A stretch of DNA of 64,000 nucleotides from Candidula unifasciata (GCA_905116865.2 CAJHNH020000550.1:145001-209000); one strand, 5' to 3'. Shown: positions 44,296-54,472, numbered from the stretch's first letter. Numbers and translations are program-made. The notes: generated from the letters alone by a model not told the origin.

Positions 44296-44962
44296 AAACA
44301 AAACGTTTTCTCCTTACTTATAGATTCTTTTCATGGTTAGAACTGACGTCTCTGATATTTCAAAGACTACTAATGTAACAAGCGAGCCACCGGCATCCAA
44401 GTTATACACACCGATTCGAACGATTAATTGGTTTGTTTCATTTGCCATACTGCCTCAAGCTTCATCACTCTCAGATTTAAAAAAAAAAATAATATATATA
44501 TATATATATATGGCTGGCAGACCATAGGGCAGATCCCAGATACCCCGTTCAACCTCTAAAGACGTCATAATTAGGGTAACCTGGAGTCGTGTGTGCGTGA
44601 GGACCTACACATAAGCACATCAGTATATTGTACCTATCTCTTTAACAATTAAAATTTGTTGGCTAGCGGACTGTATATAATTTAGCCAATGCAACTCTCC
44701 TGATGCAATATGTGGGTACCTTTAAGCGTAGAGCAAAATTACACACACTCTCTCTCACATACACGCAAGCGTATACATACACCACCATCCTCTAACTCAC
44801 GAAATGACAGCTGTTGCCTCAAGCTGGAAAGTTTTGTTGCAGGCATCAATATCTTTTTTTTTATGTGCTAGTATAGTCTCCTAAAAAAATAAACACTGTG
44901 ATGTTAAAATTCGTGGACAGTTTGGTACCGGTTGCGAATAGAATTAAAATAAACACAACAGT
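44296..44962. other. Unassigned stretch
   Basis: No gene recognised. A short TA tract lies at 44490-44512. Confidence 0.45.
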
Positions 44963-44964
44963 AA

Positions 44965-45183
44965 AGTCGACTTTGTGGCTAAGTCGATGCGAACGCTTCG
45001 TCATGCCGGAATGCCGGGTTCGATCTGCCTTGCGCTTGTTTCGACAGTGGTATCAAGAAAGCCCACCGCCCAGAAAGCAATGGCAAACTACTGGACGTAA
45101 ATTTGCCTAGAAAAACCACACAACAGCCAGGGGCTGTTGGTGTTGGTTCTGCAACATCCTGTAAAGGATACGCAACTAACATA
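44965..45183 (+). mobile_element. SINE family B copy, near full-length
   Basis: Head GACTTTGTGGCTAAGTCGATG, CGAACGCTTCGTCATGCC, B box-like GGGTTCGATCTGCC. Body AGAAAGCAATGGCAAACTAC, ACAGCCAGGGGCTGTTGG. 3' end CTGTAAAGGATACGCAACTAAC. Confidence 0.88.
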
Positions 45184-45748
45184 ACAACAGTAACGTATTA
45201 GTCGTGCTGCTGAATGGACCCACGAGCGAAAGTTGTTTTCAAAAGATCACAAACTGGACACACAAGCCCGTCTTGCATTCAGACCTTCCAAACATTCATC
45301 TTTCATACTGCAATTATATTGAAACAATGAGGTGACTTCTTCTATATCTTTTCGTTCGGTTTCATATGCTCAGGTCAGATCGTCAGGTGGGCTGACTATA
45401 CGAATTGGCATATCAGTTGGAAGCCCCTCATGGTTCCCTGTAGTTTGCTCTGCACAATTTGCTCTCTAGGCCTGGTTTGTATTCGTAGTTGTAAAGTAGA
45501 GCAGGCAGGCCGGCAGAACGTGCCTATCTGTGTGTCGTTCTATCTAACATACACACTGTGGCAACTGTAGTGTCTTTGCTAAATGCATGTGGTAGTTGAG
45601 CATACAAGTGTCCTGTTCTTGGAAGCAAAATTGTTGTATGTTGTTTTATGTTGTGTCTGTTGATGGGGTATTGTGGATGTTTGCTGTTGGTTTGATCTCT
45701 CTCCACAATGACGTGACAATACACCAGATACACAAAACAGCACAGGAT
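45184..45748. other. Unassigned stretch
   Basis: No gene or family recognised. Confidence 0.45.
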
Positions 45749-45749
45749 C

Positions 45750-45835
45750 TGCCTTAACCTAGCGGCTAGACGGTTGCCTGCAGGCCTGGAGGTCTTGGAT
45801 CTGAATGCGCACCGAGTTGTAATTTGAATAACTGA
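45750..45835 (+). mobile_element. tRNA-like SINE head fragment (family A type)
   Basis: CCTTAACCTAGCGGCTAGACGG, TTGCCTGCAGGCC, GGTCTTGGATCTGAATGC resembles the family A head. The body is absent and a LINE relic follows. Confidence 0.6.
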
Positions 45836-45884
45836 CACTGAAAGAGCGGATTATCTGGCTACAAAAACGAACGCTAGGGAAAAC

Positions 45885-46135
45885 TCGTATTGGACAAGGG
45901 AGATATTCTGAAGACCACATGTGAACGACTTTTGGCAGAAGACACAAGATTAGATGAAATAACATGGGCAAGAATGTGTGAACGAGGATTTAAGTCTGGA
46001 TCCGTCAAGGAGGGACGGATGAGAGGAAGAGATCTGCGTGTGTATGATCAGTGTGCTACGGGAACAGCTAGCATCTACACCTTACGTCATTTGCTGCGGG
46101 AGACGGAGCATCTATGGGCATGCCCAGTGTGCTAG
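45885..46135 (+). pseudogene. RNase H-bearing LINE ORF, C-terminal relic
   Basis: An open + frame of 81 residues contains 'VYDQCATGTASIYTLRHLL' followed by 'ETEHLWACPVC' and a stop. It parallels 'YNQIVTGTNSIGPLRWLL' at 25025-25225. This is the longest undisturbed piece of the type, but the RNase H domain itself is missing and there is no start context. Confidence 0.65.
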
Positions 46136-46266
46136 GATGTCGATTCTTAAATCAGGAATCAGTAATCAGTAATCAGACACCTAGGGTAAAATATGTTACA
46201 GGAAATGCCCTGGAAAATAAATAGACTTACGCTAATTTGACCATGTCATGCATCTAGTGCCTAAGG

Positions 46267-46468
46267 GTCTTCACTAATGGTCAGCAAACTCTTTAGTCGA
46301 AATAGCCAAAAATCAGCAGTAGGACGATTAACATTTTAGTGTGGGCCAGATTTCTTTTCAAGAACCTGTTAAAACCATGTTTTTGGAGTCAAAACTGATT
46401 TGTGGTCGACTGGCCGAGCCACACTCCGGTCGCTAAAGAGCCCTGATTTGCCGACTACTGGTCTACAC
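46267..46468. mobile_element. hAT miniature element, 186 bp, with 8-bp target duplication
   Basis: The element 46275-46460 begins TAATGGTCAGCAAACTC and ends with the reverse complement of CAGTAGTCGGCAAATC. Flanks GTCTTCAC (46267-46274) and GTCTACAC (46461-46468) match at 7 of 8. The interior reads TTAGTCGAAATAGCC, CAGTAGGACGATT and GAGCCACACTC, a pattern I associate with a widely distributed non-autonomous hAT family. No coding capacity. Confidence 0.85.
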
Positions 46469-46610
46469 AATTACAGATGTACGAAGCTGGCGTTTAGAAA
46501 GTTATATTCCATACTTTGTACACACCCAGACGAAGGGAAATGTACTTTATCTTTTGCCATTTATCCAATACCTTATATGGCCAGAGAAATGGTCCTTGCT
46601 TTTACTTTGT

Positions 46611-46696
46611 TATTTGTAATTGAGCTCAAGGCTTTTATTTTGCTATTTGAAATTGAGCTCAAGGCTTTTATTTTGCTATTTGAAATTGAGCTCAGC
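46611..46696. repeat. Tandem repeat of about 34 bp, 2.5 copies
   Basis: AATTGAGCTCAAGGCTTTTA followed by TTTTGCTATTTG repeats. It produces the duplicated amino-acid pattern in the overlapping + frame. Confidence 0.9.
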
Positions 46697-46754
46697 TAAC
46701 CTCACTGAAACAAACACAATCAAAATCAGACAGTCTGGGAAGATTGAGACAGAC

Positions 46755-46755
<1 letters not shown>

Positions 46756-46785
<30 letters not shown>

Positions 46786-46806
46786 ACCCCCCTCCCCTTT
46801 TCCTCA
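46756..46806. repeat. C homopolymer of 40
   Basis: Forty uninterrupted C (46756-46795), then interrupted C to 46806. Confidence 0.95.
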
Positions 46807-46809
46807 ATT

Positions 46810-47510
46810 TTTTTTAAATTTTTTAATGAGATGTCGAAACAAGTTAAAAAAAAACCAATTGGACCTTGTTAACATAAAATCGATGGGATCGACAAATGCA
46901 AAGTTCATGTTAAAAATTCATGCTAACCGGAGATTAATAGTACTCTGATGTATTACATCTCAACTTGTATCAGAATTGTATTCATGTTAATCAGTACTCG
47001 TCTTAAACTAGTTGGTATTAACGAGGTTTTAATGTATCATCATTAACTGGGTTATAGTCACTGTTTCGGTACTTGTAAACACCATATGCGTTTCATGGTA
47101 GCTTAACACAAGTTTACATTTCTGAACTTCTTTTGGGTCATTCTACTTCTTTTGCGTTTTTGCAATCTTTTAATTCAGTATTCTTTCTAGAGGAGTAGCC
47201 GTTGACAAGACAGAGATAGACAAATGGGAAAACTGAAATCTGTAAATTGTTGAAGAAATCACCGACCAAGACAGTTACAGAAAACTTACGACAATGAGCT
47301 ACAATCTGGTACAAGTGAGACCGCGAAAGGAAGAGTAAAATGCATTTAAAAAAAAATCTTACAGTAACATCTCACCCAAAGCTATATGTTGAAAATAGCT
47401 CAAACTCAGAAACGGTTGCTCTAAAGTGCCCCAGAATTAGTTAGAAAAGAGTGACGTAACAAACTTCTAGGACTGAAAATGTTGACCGACAAACCCTGTG
47501 ATAAGAAGGG
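46810..47510. other. Unassigned stretch
   Basis: No gene or family recognised. Confidence 0.45.
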
Positions 47511-47516
47511 AAAAGT

Positions 47517-47555
<39 letters not shown>
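47517..47555. repeat. G homopolymer of 39
   Basis: Thirty-nine uninterrupted G. Together with the C40 tract 721 bp upstream it forms a homopolymer pair in inverted orientation. Confidence 0.95.
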
Positions 47556-47556
<1 letters not shown>

Positions 47557-47559
47557 GGA

Positions 47560-48089
47560 GTGGCGATTGAATACTGAGGGAAGAGATATGCAGAGCAGAA
47601 AGATGAAACTAAGAGATCGACGATTAGCAGTCTAAAAGAGTATACAACCAACGCTAGGACCGAAAAGGTGAAATTCAACTGCACACCATCTTCAGTGTGG
47701 AGACGGCACCCGATTGACTGAACCCTATTGCCTGGAGCATAGTCTCGTTACTATCACTCACCCAAAAGTCGTTATCATTAGATTGGTGAGCGCACACAGA
47801 TCAGTCGCAGCTGACCTAGCTGCGATAATGTCAGCTGATTTCTCTATAGATCACAGGCCGCGTAGTTTTATCGACTGCATCTGGATGGTGAATTATTCAC
47901 ACCAAAGGGAGCACGCCCATGCAGTGGTTCACCAAGACCACTAGCTGTCTACATAATGTAATGTTCCTGTGCAGTATGACTTAAAAACATATTTCTATTA
48001 TCTGTCCTCACAATGACAGTACTGCCTCCACTTTTGTTCCTAGAAAAATCAGCATTTATAAATCTTCCCATATGCCAGATATGCCATGT
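47560..48089. other. Unassigned stretch
   Basis: No gene recognised. The 76-residue + frame at 47714-47944 has no recognisable domain. Confidence 0.45.
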
Positions 48090-48252
48090 TGACAAAGACG
48101 AGCCAATCTATTTCACGTTGGCTCGTCTGTATAATTAGATGTAACTTTCTTTGTCATGAAGCTAACATTTATTGTAGTCAATGTGGTAGTGAATTGTAAA
48201 AACACCCGCAGCAAAGTCAGTTTTATTATTACAATAACTCTGATCTTCAGAT
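48090..48252. repeat. Dispersed hairpin repeat, copy 1 (partner at 52918-53083)
   Basis: About 160 bp shared at roughly 90% identity with 52918-53083. It contains an 11-bp perfect stem AGACGAGCCAA / TTGGCTCGTCT around an 11-base loop, and the outer pair GACAAAG / CTTTGTC. No coding frame. Family unknown. Confidence 0.85.
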
Positions 48253-48727
48253 TGGTACGGGTTTTATCTGCCATGCCATTAAGCCGGTACCTCATTTCTG
48301 GAAGTATTGTATCCTAGTTGGCTCTCTTTTCCATACAATTCTGGAAATTACTATCTGGTACCTGTTTATGATTAGGTATGAAGTACTTCAAGTGACATAC
48401 AGAAATGTCAGTATGGTAGGTAATAATGACTTACTGACTTACATTCCACTGACTGGATATATGGTACCAGACTCAGAATTTTGTAGACCAATCGTCATTC
48501 AAAGGGTGTGGTCAACATTATGCCGGTCGTCTTTGCTTCTTTCCTGGTACCCATTTTAATCTTGGTGTACATGAGAGCTTTGCGTAAAGTTACAAAACAG
48601 GTCGGTAGAACGGTTACATTTCAAGACTTCAGACCAAAGAGAGATTTTGAGCCAATGCATTACAGTAGTTCTTAATTTAAAAAAGAGGTTTATCCAGTCA
48701 TGTTTTGCAAACGTGTTAAAACACCTT

Positions 48728-48728
<1 letters not shown>
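48253..48728. other. Unassigned stretch
   Basis: No gene or family recognised. Confidence 0.45.
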
Positions 48729-48795
<67 letters not shown>

Positions 48796-48800
48796 ATATA
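48729..48800. repeat. (TA)n microsatellite
   Basis: Alternating AT with one TTA phase slip near 48784. Confidence 0.95.
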
Positions 48801-49039
48801 ATACTATAAACTTAAAATAAATATGATATATAATCCAGCTATTATAGTCAATGATCGTTTTCTTTTCTTATAGTACTTTACGTTATCGTTATCTCAAATA
48901 CTAGCTACTACTATACTCTTTCGGACTCCAGAAGTGTCAAAGTTCAAGTTCTTAGACCGGACCCTTCGCATATAAGAAAGAATGCATGCGCCAGTTTTTT
49001 TATTTTTTTTTTTATTTTGTAATTATTATTATAATAATA

Positions 49040-49195
49040 AGTTAGTTGCTTATAATTTTCAGGACGTTGCACAACCTATCCCTTCATTCTCTGTGGCTGT
49101 TGTGGTTTTTCTAAGCAAATGTTACGTTCCGTAGTTTGCCACTTCACTCAACGGTCAGCTAGGGGTACCACTGTCGAGACTAACACAACACGTTC
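49040..49195 (-). mobile_element. SINE family B, truncated copy
   Basis: Reverse landmarks: GTTAGTTGCTTATAATTTTCAGGAC, CTGTGGCTGTTGTGGTTTTTC, ACGTTCCGTAGTTTGCCA, GTACCACTGTCGAGAC. The tRNA-like head is missing. Confidence 0.78.
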
Positions 49196-49199
49196 TGAT

Positions 49200-49772
49200 T
49201 TTTTTATTTTTTAAATTATATAGACCCAAAAATATGATGACTGATTCAATGAAGAGGGGAACAAATTACCACGTTCAACCAGCTCCCTTATCAAAAGGGC
49301 TTTTGGTTATAATTGTTGACTTGATGACCGTGCCTTGCACTGAAGTTTGTAGTAAACTGTCTTTGTGTGTGAAAATATTAAAATTGTTCATAGATGCTTT
49401 ATTCAATGATATATTGGAGTCATCCAACATCTCGAACTTGTTTGCTCTGACCTTCGGACTGAGTAATTCAAATAACCTTCAGGACTTAAATTAAATGTAT
49501 GACTCACTTAAGAAAGTTCATTTTAAATCGGTGATGGCTGTTATGATGGTAATCAACAATGCATCGCTTTCCTTTAAGTGATTAGTGATTAGCACGGATA
49601 TTCATCCCGGCCATCTGGACAGATCCATTGGTGGTCCGATCTCCTCCTCAAAAGCTCCGCAAGTGTAAAACGACTGATGACGCTTGTCCTGTGTTGATTA
49701 AAGAAACGTCTTGTCCCCTTAGGAAAATATTCATTTCTTGCAGCTTCAGGCTCCACCCCATCGCAGGGAACT
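49200..49772. other. Unassigned stretch
   Basis: An 86-residue + frame (49234-49494) is open but has no recognisable domain. Nothing else seen. Confidence 0.4.
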
Positions 49773-49774
49773 TC

Positions 49775-50158
49775 GTGATCTCGAGGCATGGTGTCCGCCT
49801 CGAGTGCTAGAGGTCACGGTTTCAAGCCCCGGTAAAGGCTAAGATCTTTTTACGTGGACTTCTAGCAATTTCCTCTGGTCTCCTAGTAGTAAGACCGGAC
49901 GCCCGTGTGTATTGTTGCGCACGTAAAAAATCTCTTGGCAGATGTAAATGGAAAAGAGTAGCCTAACAGAGCTACCCGGTCAAAATTTGCAGTTAAAATC
50001 TTCCCAAAAACGTATTTCAGGATCCTAGTCGGTGCAGCAGAGTCCGGGCACTGCGGTGAGATTCTTTAGACTCAGGATTGAGTTAGAAGAAGAACGGAGC
50101 ACTGATGGGTTGCATGAATGTGCCATGATGTTGATCCGTTGAATAAACAAACAAACAC
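49775..50158 (+). mobile_element. SINE family E, full-length copy
   Basis: Head TCTCGAGGCATGGTGTCCGCC, CGAGTGCTAGAGGTCACGG, GGTTTCAAGCCCCGG. Body TTTTTACGTGGACTTCTAGC, TTTCAGGATCCTAGTCGG, GTTAGAAGAAGAACGGAGCA. End GTGCCATGATGTTGATCCG and an AAACAAACAAAC tail. It pairs with 28020-28426. Confidence 0.85.
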
Positions 50159-50375
50159 TATCTCCATCATCAGCCTAGATAGAGATACGCAGTCATGTCC
50201 TTCGGCATGCTCGACGTCACATGCATGGCATTGATAACATCTTACTCTTGATGATATCTAATGATGACGAGTACGCAGACAGAGTCAATACGTCACCTAT
50301 TGAATGCCGATGGATCTGTACAAATAAGATTTAGCTCCATATACCTGATAGGTAACGACTAACTACCGAATTCCC

Positions 50376-50622
50376 AGGGTGGGTTCCTGGGCCACAATGT
50401 GTGGCGGAAAAAAATCTCACCGTCTCCCTAACAAGTCTCATTAGGGGTTTCATTCGAAGTCGAAGTGAATCTGACTGAAACGTAAAAAACCAACAGTCTG
50501 TTTAGAAGTAATTCAGATCTGTAAAACGGATGGAACAAAAACTAAATCCAAAAGTGGAGAACAACCAGAACTTTTCCCCGGAGTTTACGGCCAGTCAACG
50601 CAAGGCAGCAGCAGAAGAAAAA
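50376..50622 (+). mobile_element. SINE-like family C copy
   Basis: Landmarks: GGGTGGGTTCCTGGGCCACA, TTCGAAGTCGAAGTGAATCTG, CCAACAGTCTGTTTAGAAG, GAACAACCAGAACTTTTCCC, then a GCAGCAGCAGAAG tail in place of pure GAA. Confidence 0.8.
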
Positions 50623-50826
50623 TGACCCCATAGGTCATTCAGCTGTCAATTTACTATTACTCACCATATTAACAATCCTGTTTGCCAATTTTGTCGTGTC
50701 TCCAATATGACTGTTACAACACCAATAAGTGGCGACCTCAGTTTGTCAGACATCACCAAAGCTTGTCTGCACGACCGTGGCCGACAGAAGACGTCCGGGC
50801 AAACAATCTACACTGGTTGAGTTTTC

Positions 50827-51052
50827 GTCTAGCGCAGCGGACCTCGACATTTGTGGGTCAAACAACCCTTTCCCAAGGGTCGCATAAGACCATCAGAAAA
50901 CAACTACTGATTGAAGTAATGAAGAAGCAATGAAAATAACTGTATGGCTTGGGGTCGCCACAACACAAGGAAATGTATTAAAGGGTCGCCACATCATGAG
51001 GAACTATTAAAGGGTCGCAATATTAGGAAGTTTGAGAACCACTAGTCTAGAG
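50827..51052. mobile_element. SPIN-like hAT miniature element with 8-bp target duplication
   Basis: The element 50835-51044 begins CAGCGGACCTCGACATTTGTG and ends with the reverse complement of TAGTGGTTCTCAAACT. Flanks GTCTAGCG (50827-50834) and GTCTAGAG (51045-51052) match at 7 of 8, with T at 2. GGGTCGCCAC and GGGTCGCATAAGACCATC blocks match, in reverse, those of the element at 39115-39341, so both belong to one family. Confidence 0.88.
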
Positions 51053-51267
51053 TTAAATTCTGTACACGGTGACACCGGTATGTCTGGTCTCAGACTTCCG
51101 ACCTTCTGCCTTTTAACGGGATTATTGATTCTCGGAGCCAGAAGTTGTTCCTTGGATTTTCTTAATTTGTTTTTATACCCCTGACTCTAGCGTCGTCCGA
51201 AAGGTACCCTGACACGCTAGTGGCACAATGAGCATATGCGGATAGATGCATATTTGTATAGACTAAT

Positions 51268-51422
51268 GTGCCGTCTTTACTTTTCAAGACTTTGAATATT
51301 AGCCATTTAACGGGGTTCGACCTGGGCGCCATGGTCATTTATTAAAAAAGAATACGTCTCCGTGCGGATTCGAATCCACGACCTTCGGATCTGCGTCTAG
51401 CAGCTAGACCACGACGGCTCCC
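51268..51422 (-). mobile_element. SINE family A, 3'-incomplete copy with well preserved head
   Basis: On the minus strand the head GGAGCCGTCGTGGTCTAGC, TGCTAGACGCAGATCCG, GGTCGTGGATTCGAATCC has clear A- and B-box-like blocks. The body (GACCATGGCGCCCAGGTCG) is present but shortened. Confidence 0.8.
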
Positions 51423-51639
51423 TGTAGCCTCGGTAACCTATGTTTAACATAATGATCCATACAGCTAGTTTTAACCTACGCAATGTATGTTTACGGTATT
51501 GTTCTATGCCAGATTTTCCAACCTCGGTAACATATCGGTGATAAATTACTGTGTACAGCTGGTTCTTAACTGGTCTGTCTCTTAACTGGTAAACCATGTG
51601 TGTGTTTGTATGTGTTTATGTGTATTCTGACGGAATTAT

Positions 51640-51838
51640 TTTCTAAATTCAAAGATGACCTTGGTTTCTGGGTTGACCCAGCCTTAAATGGGTGCCAGGT
51701 AAAATCCTGGGAAGTAAAGGCGGCCGGCGCAATGTTGACCACATCCCCCAGTGAGTGCCGATTGTTCTATACTTTACAAGTCTAGCCTTATATGTTCAAT
51801 AAGTCTGAAGGTGTGAAACTGGGTCCTTTACTTTATAA
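51640..51838 (+). mobile_element. SINE family A, 5'-truncated copy
   Basis: Landmarks: GGTTGACCCAGCCTTAAATG, TCCTGGGAAGTAAAGGCGG, GTGAGTGCCGATTGTTC, GGGTCCTTTACTTTATA. Confidence 0.83.
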
Positions 51839-51839
51839 A

Positions 51840-51984
51840 TGTCTATTGAATATAATTTTGGCGAAAAATGTATATTATTTATATGTGGCTTCATTCGACC
51901 ATAGGGAGCCATGTCTATTGAATATAATTTTGGCGAATAATGTATATTATTTATATGTGGCTTCATTCGACCATAGGGAGCCGG
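51840..51984. repeat. 72-bp tandem duplication
   Basis: Two copies (51840-51911 and 51912-51983) differ at only one or two positions. Each starts TGTCTATTGAATATAATTTT and ends CATTCGACCATAGGGAGCC. The near identity indicates a recent event. Confidence 0.95.
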
Positions 51985-51989
51985 GATAG

Positions 51990-52360
51990 AGCATTGGTCA
52001 CACTCTTGCTTCCTTGACACAGATGACAACCGTGAACTGATTCGAGATGTTTGAATGGACTGTCTGTGGTTGTTAGATATAGTGTGAGAAGTGTTTGTTC
52101 TGGCCCTTTTCTATTCAGGTCGCTATCTGAAGGTAGGACACCCTGAGATTTCTGGATCGCAGATAAACACTGCCAACATACTCCGTTCAACCTGAAAAGA
52201 AGAGTTATTTTTGTTCTTTATCGTTTATCATAGTGACTGAATTTGCGGTGCGCCTATTTACAGCATAGCTACGATTTGTGCGTCTATAGGCCGACTACAC
52301 CACCCTAGTGTAAACTACAGTCCTGTACGGGTAACGATCTACCTATTGTATGAGAGGTAA
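51990..52360. other. Unassigned stretch
   Basis: No gene or family recognised. Confidence 0.45.
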
Positions 52361-52362
52361 TA

Positions 52363-52625
52363 CTTGAGTCATCATCATCATCATCATTCCTTCTGCTAAT
52401 AAGCATCGCGACGAGGAACGGTTTGCGATTTATTTCTAGATCGGCAGCAATAGCTGTTATCATGCCGTGCCTATGTAGACGTTCTTTAATGTCGTCAGTC
52501 CATGCTTTCTTAGGACGACCTCGCGCTTTAACGCCAGGTCTTTTCACTTGTAGCGCATGCTTTTGTAGTTATTCTGGCTGAATTCTTACTAGATGACCGA
52601 CCCATCTAATTTATTTTCTGTTTCT
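52363..52625 (-). pseudogene. LINE 3' ORF relic with (GAT)n tail
   Basis: The minus strand gives 'RWVGHLV' near 52600, then an open stretch 'KARGRPKKAWTDDIKERL' (about 52490-52540). It ends with a (GAT)n tail (52369-52388 as ATC on +). The WVGHL and RGRPKKxWxDDI blocks are the usual ending of RTE/Jockey-type ORFs. The short tail and orientation agree with a 3' end at 52365. Confidence 0.68.
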
Positions 52626-52917
52626 CAAATAATTTGCTACATGTTGTTGTTCCCACCGTCTGCTGGTTATAAAAGTTCTAACTGTGTTTCGGATAGTTTA
52701 GTTAGCGACTCTTTTCATGTATCTCATTTCGCCGATGTACATTCTCCAGTGGTTAGTGAAAACTGTCAAGACTAATAGGAACAGGACAAATGGCGTGGGG
52801 CATGCTAAGTAGCTGTGTGGTTGTATCACGCTGATAAGCGCAATGACCTGATCTATCATTCTTGTGACCATGTGGGATTCTGAACTATGACATCCCACGC
52901 TCATCGACAGGGCACGT

Positions 52918-53083
52918 TATGACAATGATGAGCCAATCTATTTCACTTTTGGCTCGTCTGTATAATTAGATGTAACTTTCTTTGTCATGTAGCTAACATT
53001 TATTGCAGTCAGCGTGGTAGTGAATTGTAAAAACACCCGCAGCAAAGTCAATTTTATTACCACAATAAACTCTGATCTTCATT
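52918..53083. repeat. Dispersed hairpin repeat, copy 2 (partner at 48090-48252)
   Basis: Same orientation and about 90% identical to copy 1 over about 160 bp (GAGCCAATCTATTTCAC, TTGGCTCGTCTGTATAATT, AAAACACCCGCAGCAAAGTC). One stem position is a G-U instead of a G-C pair. Confidence 0.85.
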
Positions 53084-54065
53084 TGTTCTGTCCCCAGGTA
53101 CATAGCCTGGAATGTAAGACTACAGCTGGTGTAAGCCCTGCGACCAGAGAGAGAGACAAGTCACAAATAATGCAGACTACAAAAAGTTGACATTACAAAG
53201 CTACTTAACAGACATTAACGGACTTGAGAAACCAGAAAAACAGTGGTTACCAGTTTGTTGGAATTTGTTAAAAATCGTCAGTTTATAGCAGTTCTTATTG
53301 TTGTTTTCATGACTATCTGAGCTGGAGTCCGCTAGGATTTTGACAGATTTTTAAAACCTGCTGGGAATTTTATCCGCTAATGTACGCAAACTGATTTCGG
53401 AACACAATTTAGTAGGCCGAAGAAAGTTGGCTGTCTCATCAAGAAGTCGTACAGAGGAAAGGAAGTACTAATTACGTGACCTTGTCAGCTTCGCGTACTC
53501 AGAAATTATTGTGCTTTAATACTTTCCCTAAAGTTTAGGTTTATATATGCCAGATTGCTTTCTCAAACAAGAATCAGCTGTCAAGATCTCAGGACAGCAA
53601 CGCTCAAACGACCAATCACAGTGCAGAGATTGTAAGCAAGGAGAACTCAAGTTCAGTTAACTACTCTCAACGCACAGTCATTTTCTAAACATACATCTGT
53701 CATTTAAAGTTAGCTGGATTACTATTTTCAGACCATTGCAAACCAACCATTAAAATTTGTTGGCTGTTTGTAAGTGGTTTTATAAGTCAATTTTTAGGTT
53801 CACTGGTATTCCAGTGTCTCCTAACGGTACTGCATTTACATCGTTGTCAGAATTTATGTAAAGTGGTTTCCTGTCTAATTTCCCGATACCTGAATTTGTC
53901 CTCCTGGTATTTCCAGATTGTAAACCCTAATTCACAAGCAGAAGTCTAAGACAACATATATATTCACATAGTGATCATTTATTCAGTTATTAACTGAACT
54001 GCTTCAAATTAGCTGTGGATGGGATCCTTTTACTTAAGCTTACAATTGTGTGATTTCTTGAAACA
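53084..54065. other. Repeat-poor stretch upstream of the MFSD4-like exon
   Basis: No repeat family seen. A TATATA-like motif is at about 53541 (GGTTTATATATGCC). A possible splice acceptor TTTATTCAG ends at 53986 and an in-frame TGA at 54051-54053 closes the frame before the ATG. The promoter or 5' UTR exons may lie here, but I cannot place a transcription start. Confidence 0.35.
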
Positions 54066-54472
54066 ATGAAGTCGGCTGTGACAACGAACAACATGGAGGT
54101 AAACATAATTTCGACGGATACTTCGGCAGTGTCCAACAATGTCAACAAGTTAGACAATAAAAACGACACTTGTGTAGATGGCATAGAACTCGACAAGCGC
54201 AACAATGACACCCAGTGGGTGGAGAGCACTACTGTACACATGCGGGATGAGAGAATATCTTTCTGGAAACTGTTCTTGGACAACTGGATTTATGTGGTTA
54301 CGTATTGCAGCGTTTTTGGGAGTTTTGGAGTCTGTGTGGGATTTCTGGGACCTACCGTGTTCGACCTGGGCTGTCAAACGCATTCAGACCTCAAGCAGAT
54401 GAACTGGGTCTTTTTTGTTCAGCTGATAATGACCCTTGTCGGATCCATCTCAGCTGGCTGCATGGCTGATCG
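54066..54472 (+). CDS. First coding exon of an MFSD4-like major facilitator transporter (partial gene)
   Basis: Predicted membrane transporter of the major facilitator superfamily, closest by eye to MFSD4A/MFSD4B (the latter described as a sodium-dependent glucose transporter); the substrate is not known here. The 135-136 residues comprise a polar, presumably cytosolic tail (about 1-72), membrane span 1 (about 74-97) and span 2 (about 112-133). Between the spans lies 'GFLGPTVFDLGCQTHSDLKQ' (residues 92-111), which fits the family's conserved FLGPT..DL.CQTHS segment. The exon ends in 'GCMADR', resembling the MFS loop motif GxxxDR. ATG at 54066 has A at -3 and follows an in-frame stop at 54051, so it is the likeliest start; Met-11 is an alternative. 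Translation reaches a stop only past a consensus donor CG|GTGAGT at 54472/54473, splitting the Arg codon after its second base. Remaining exons, expected to encode about ten more spans, were not found. Confidence 0.85.

Noticed and set aside
49234..49494. 86-residue + frame as a gene
   Set aside because: No recognisable domain, short, and single-exon in repeat-rich DNA.
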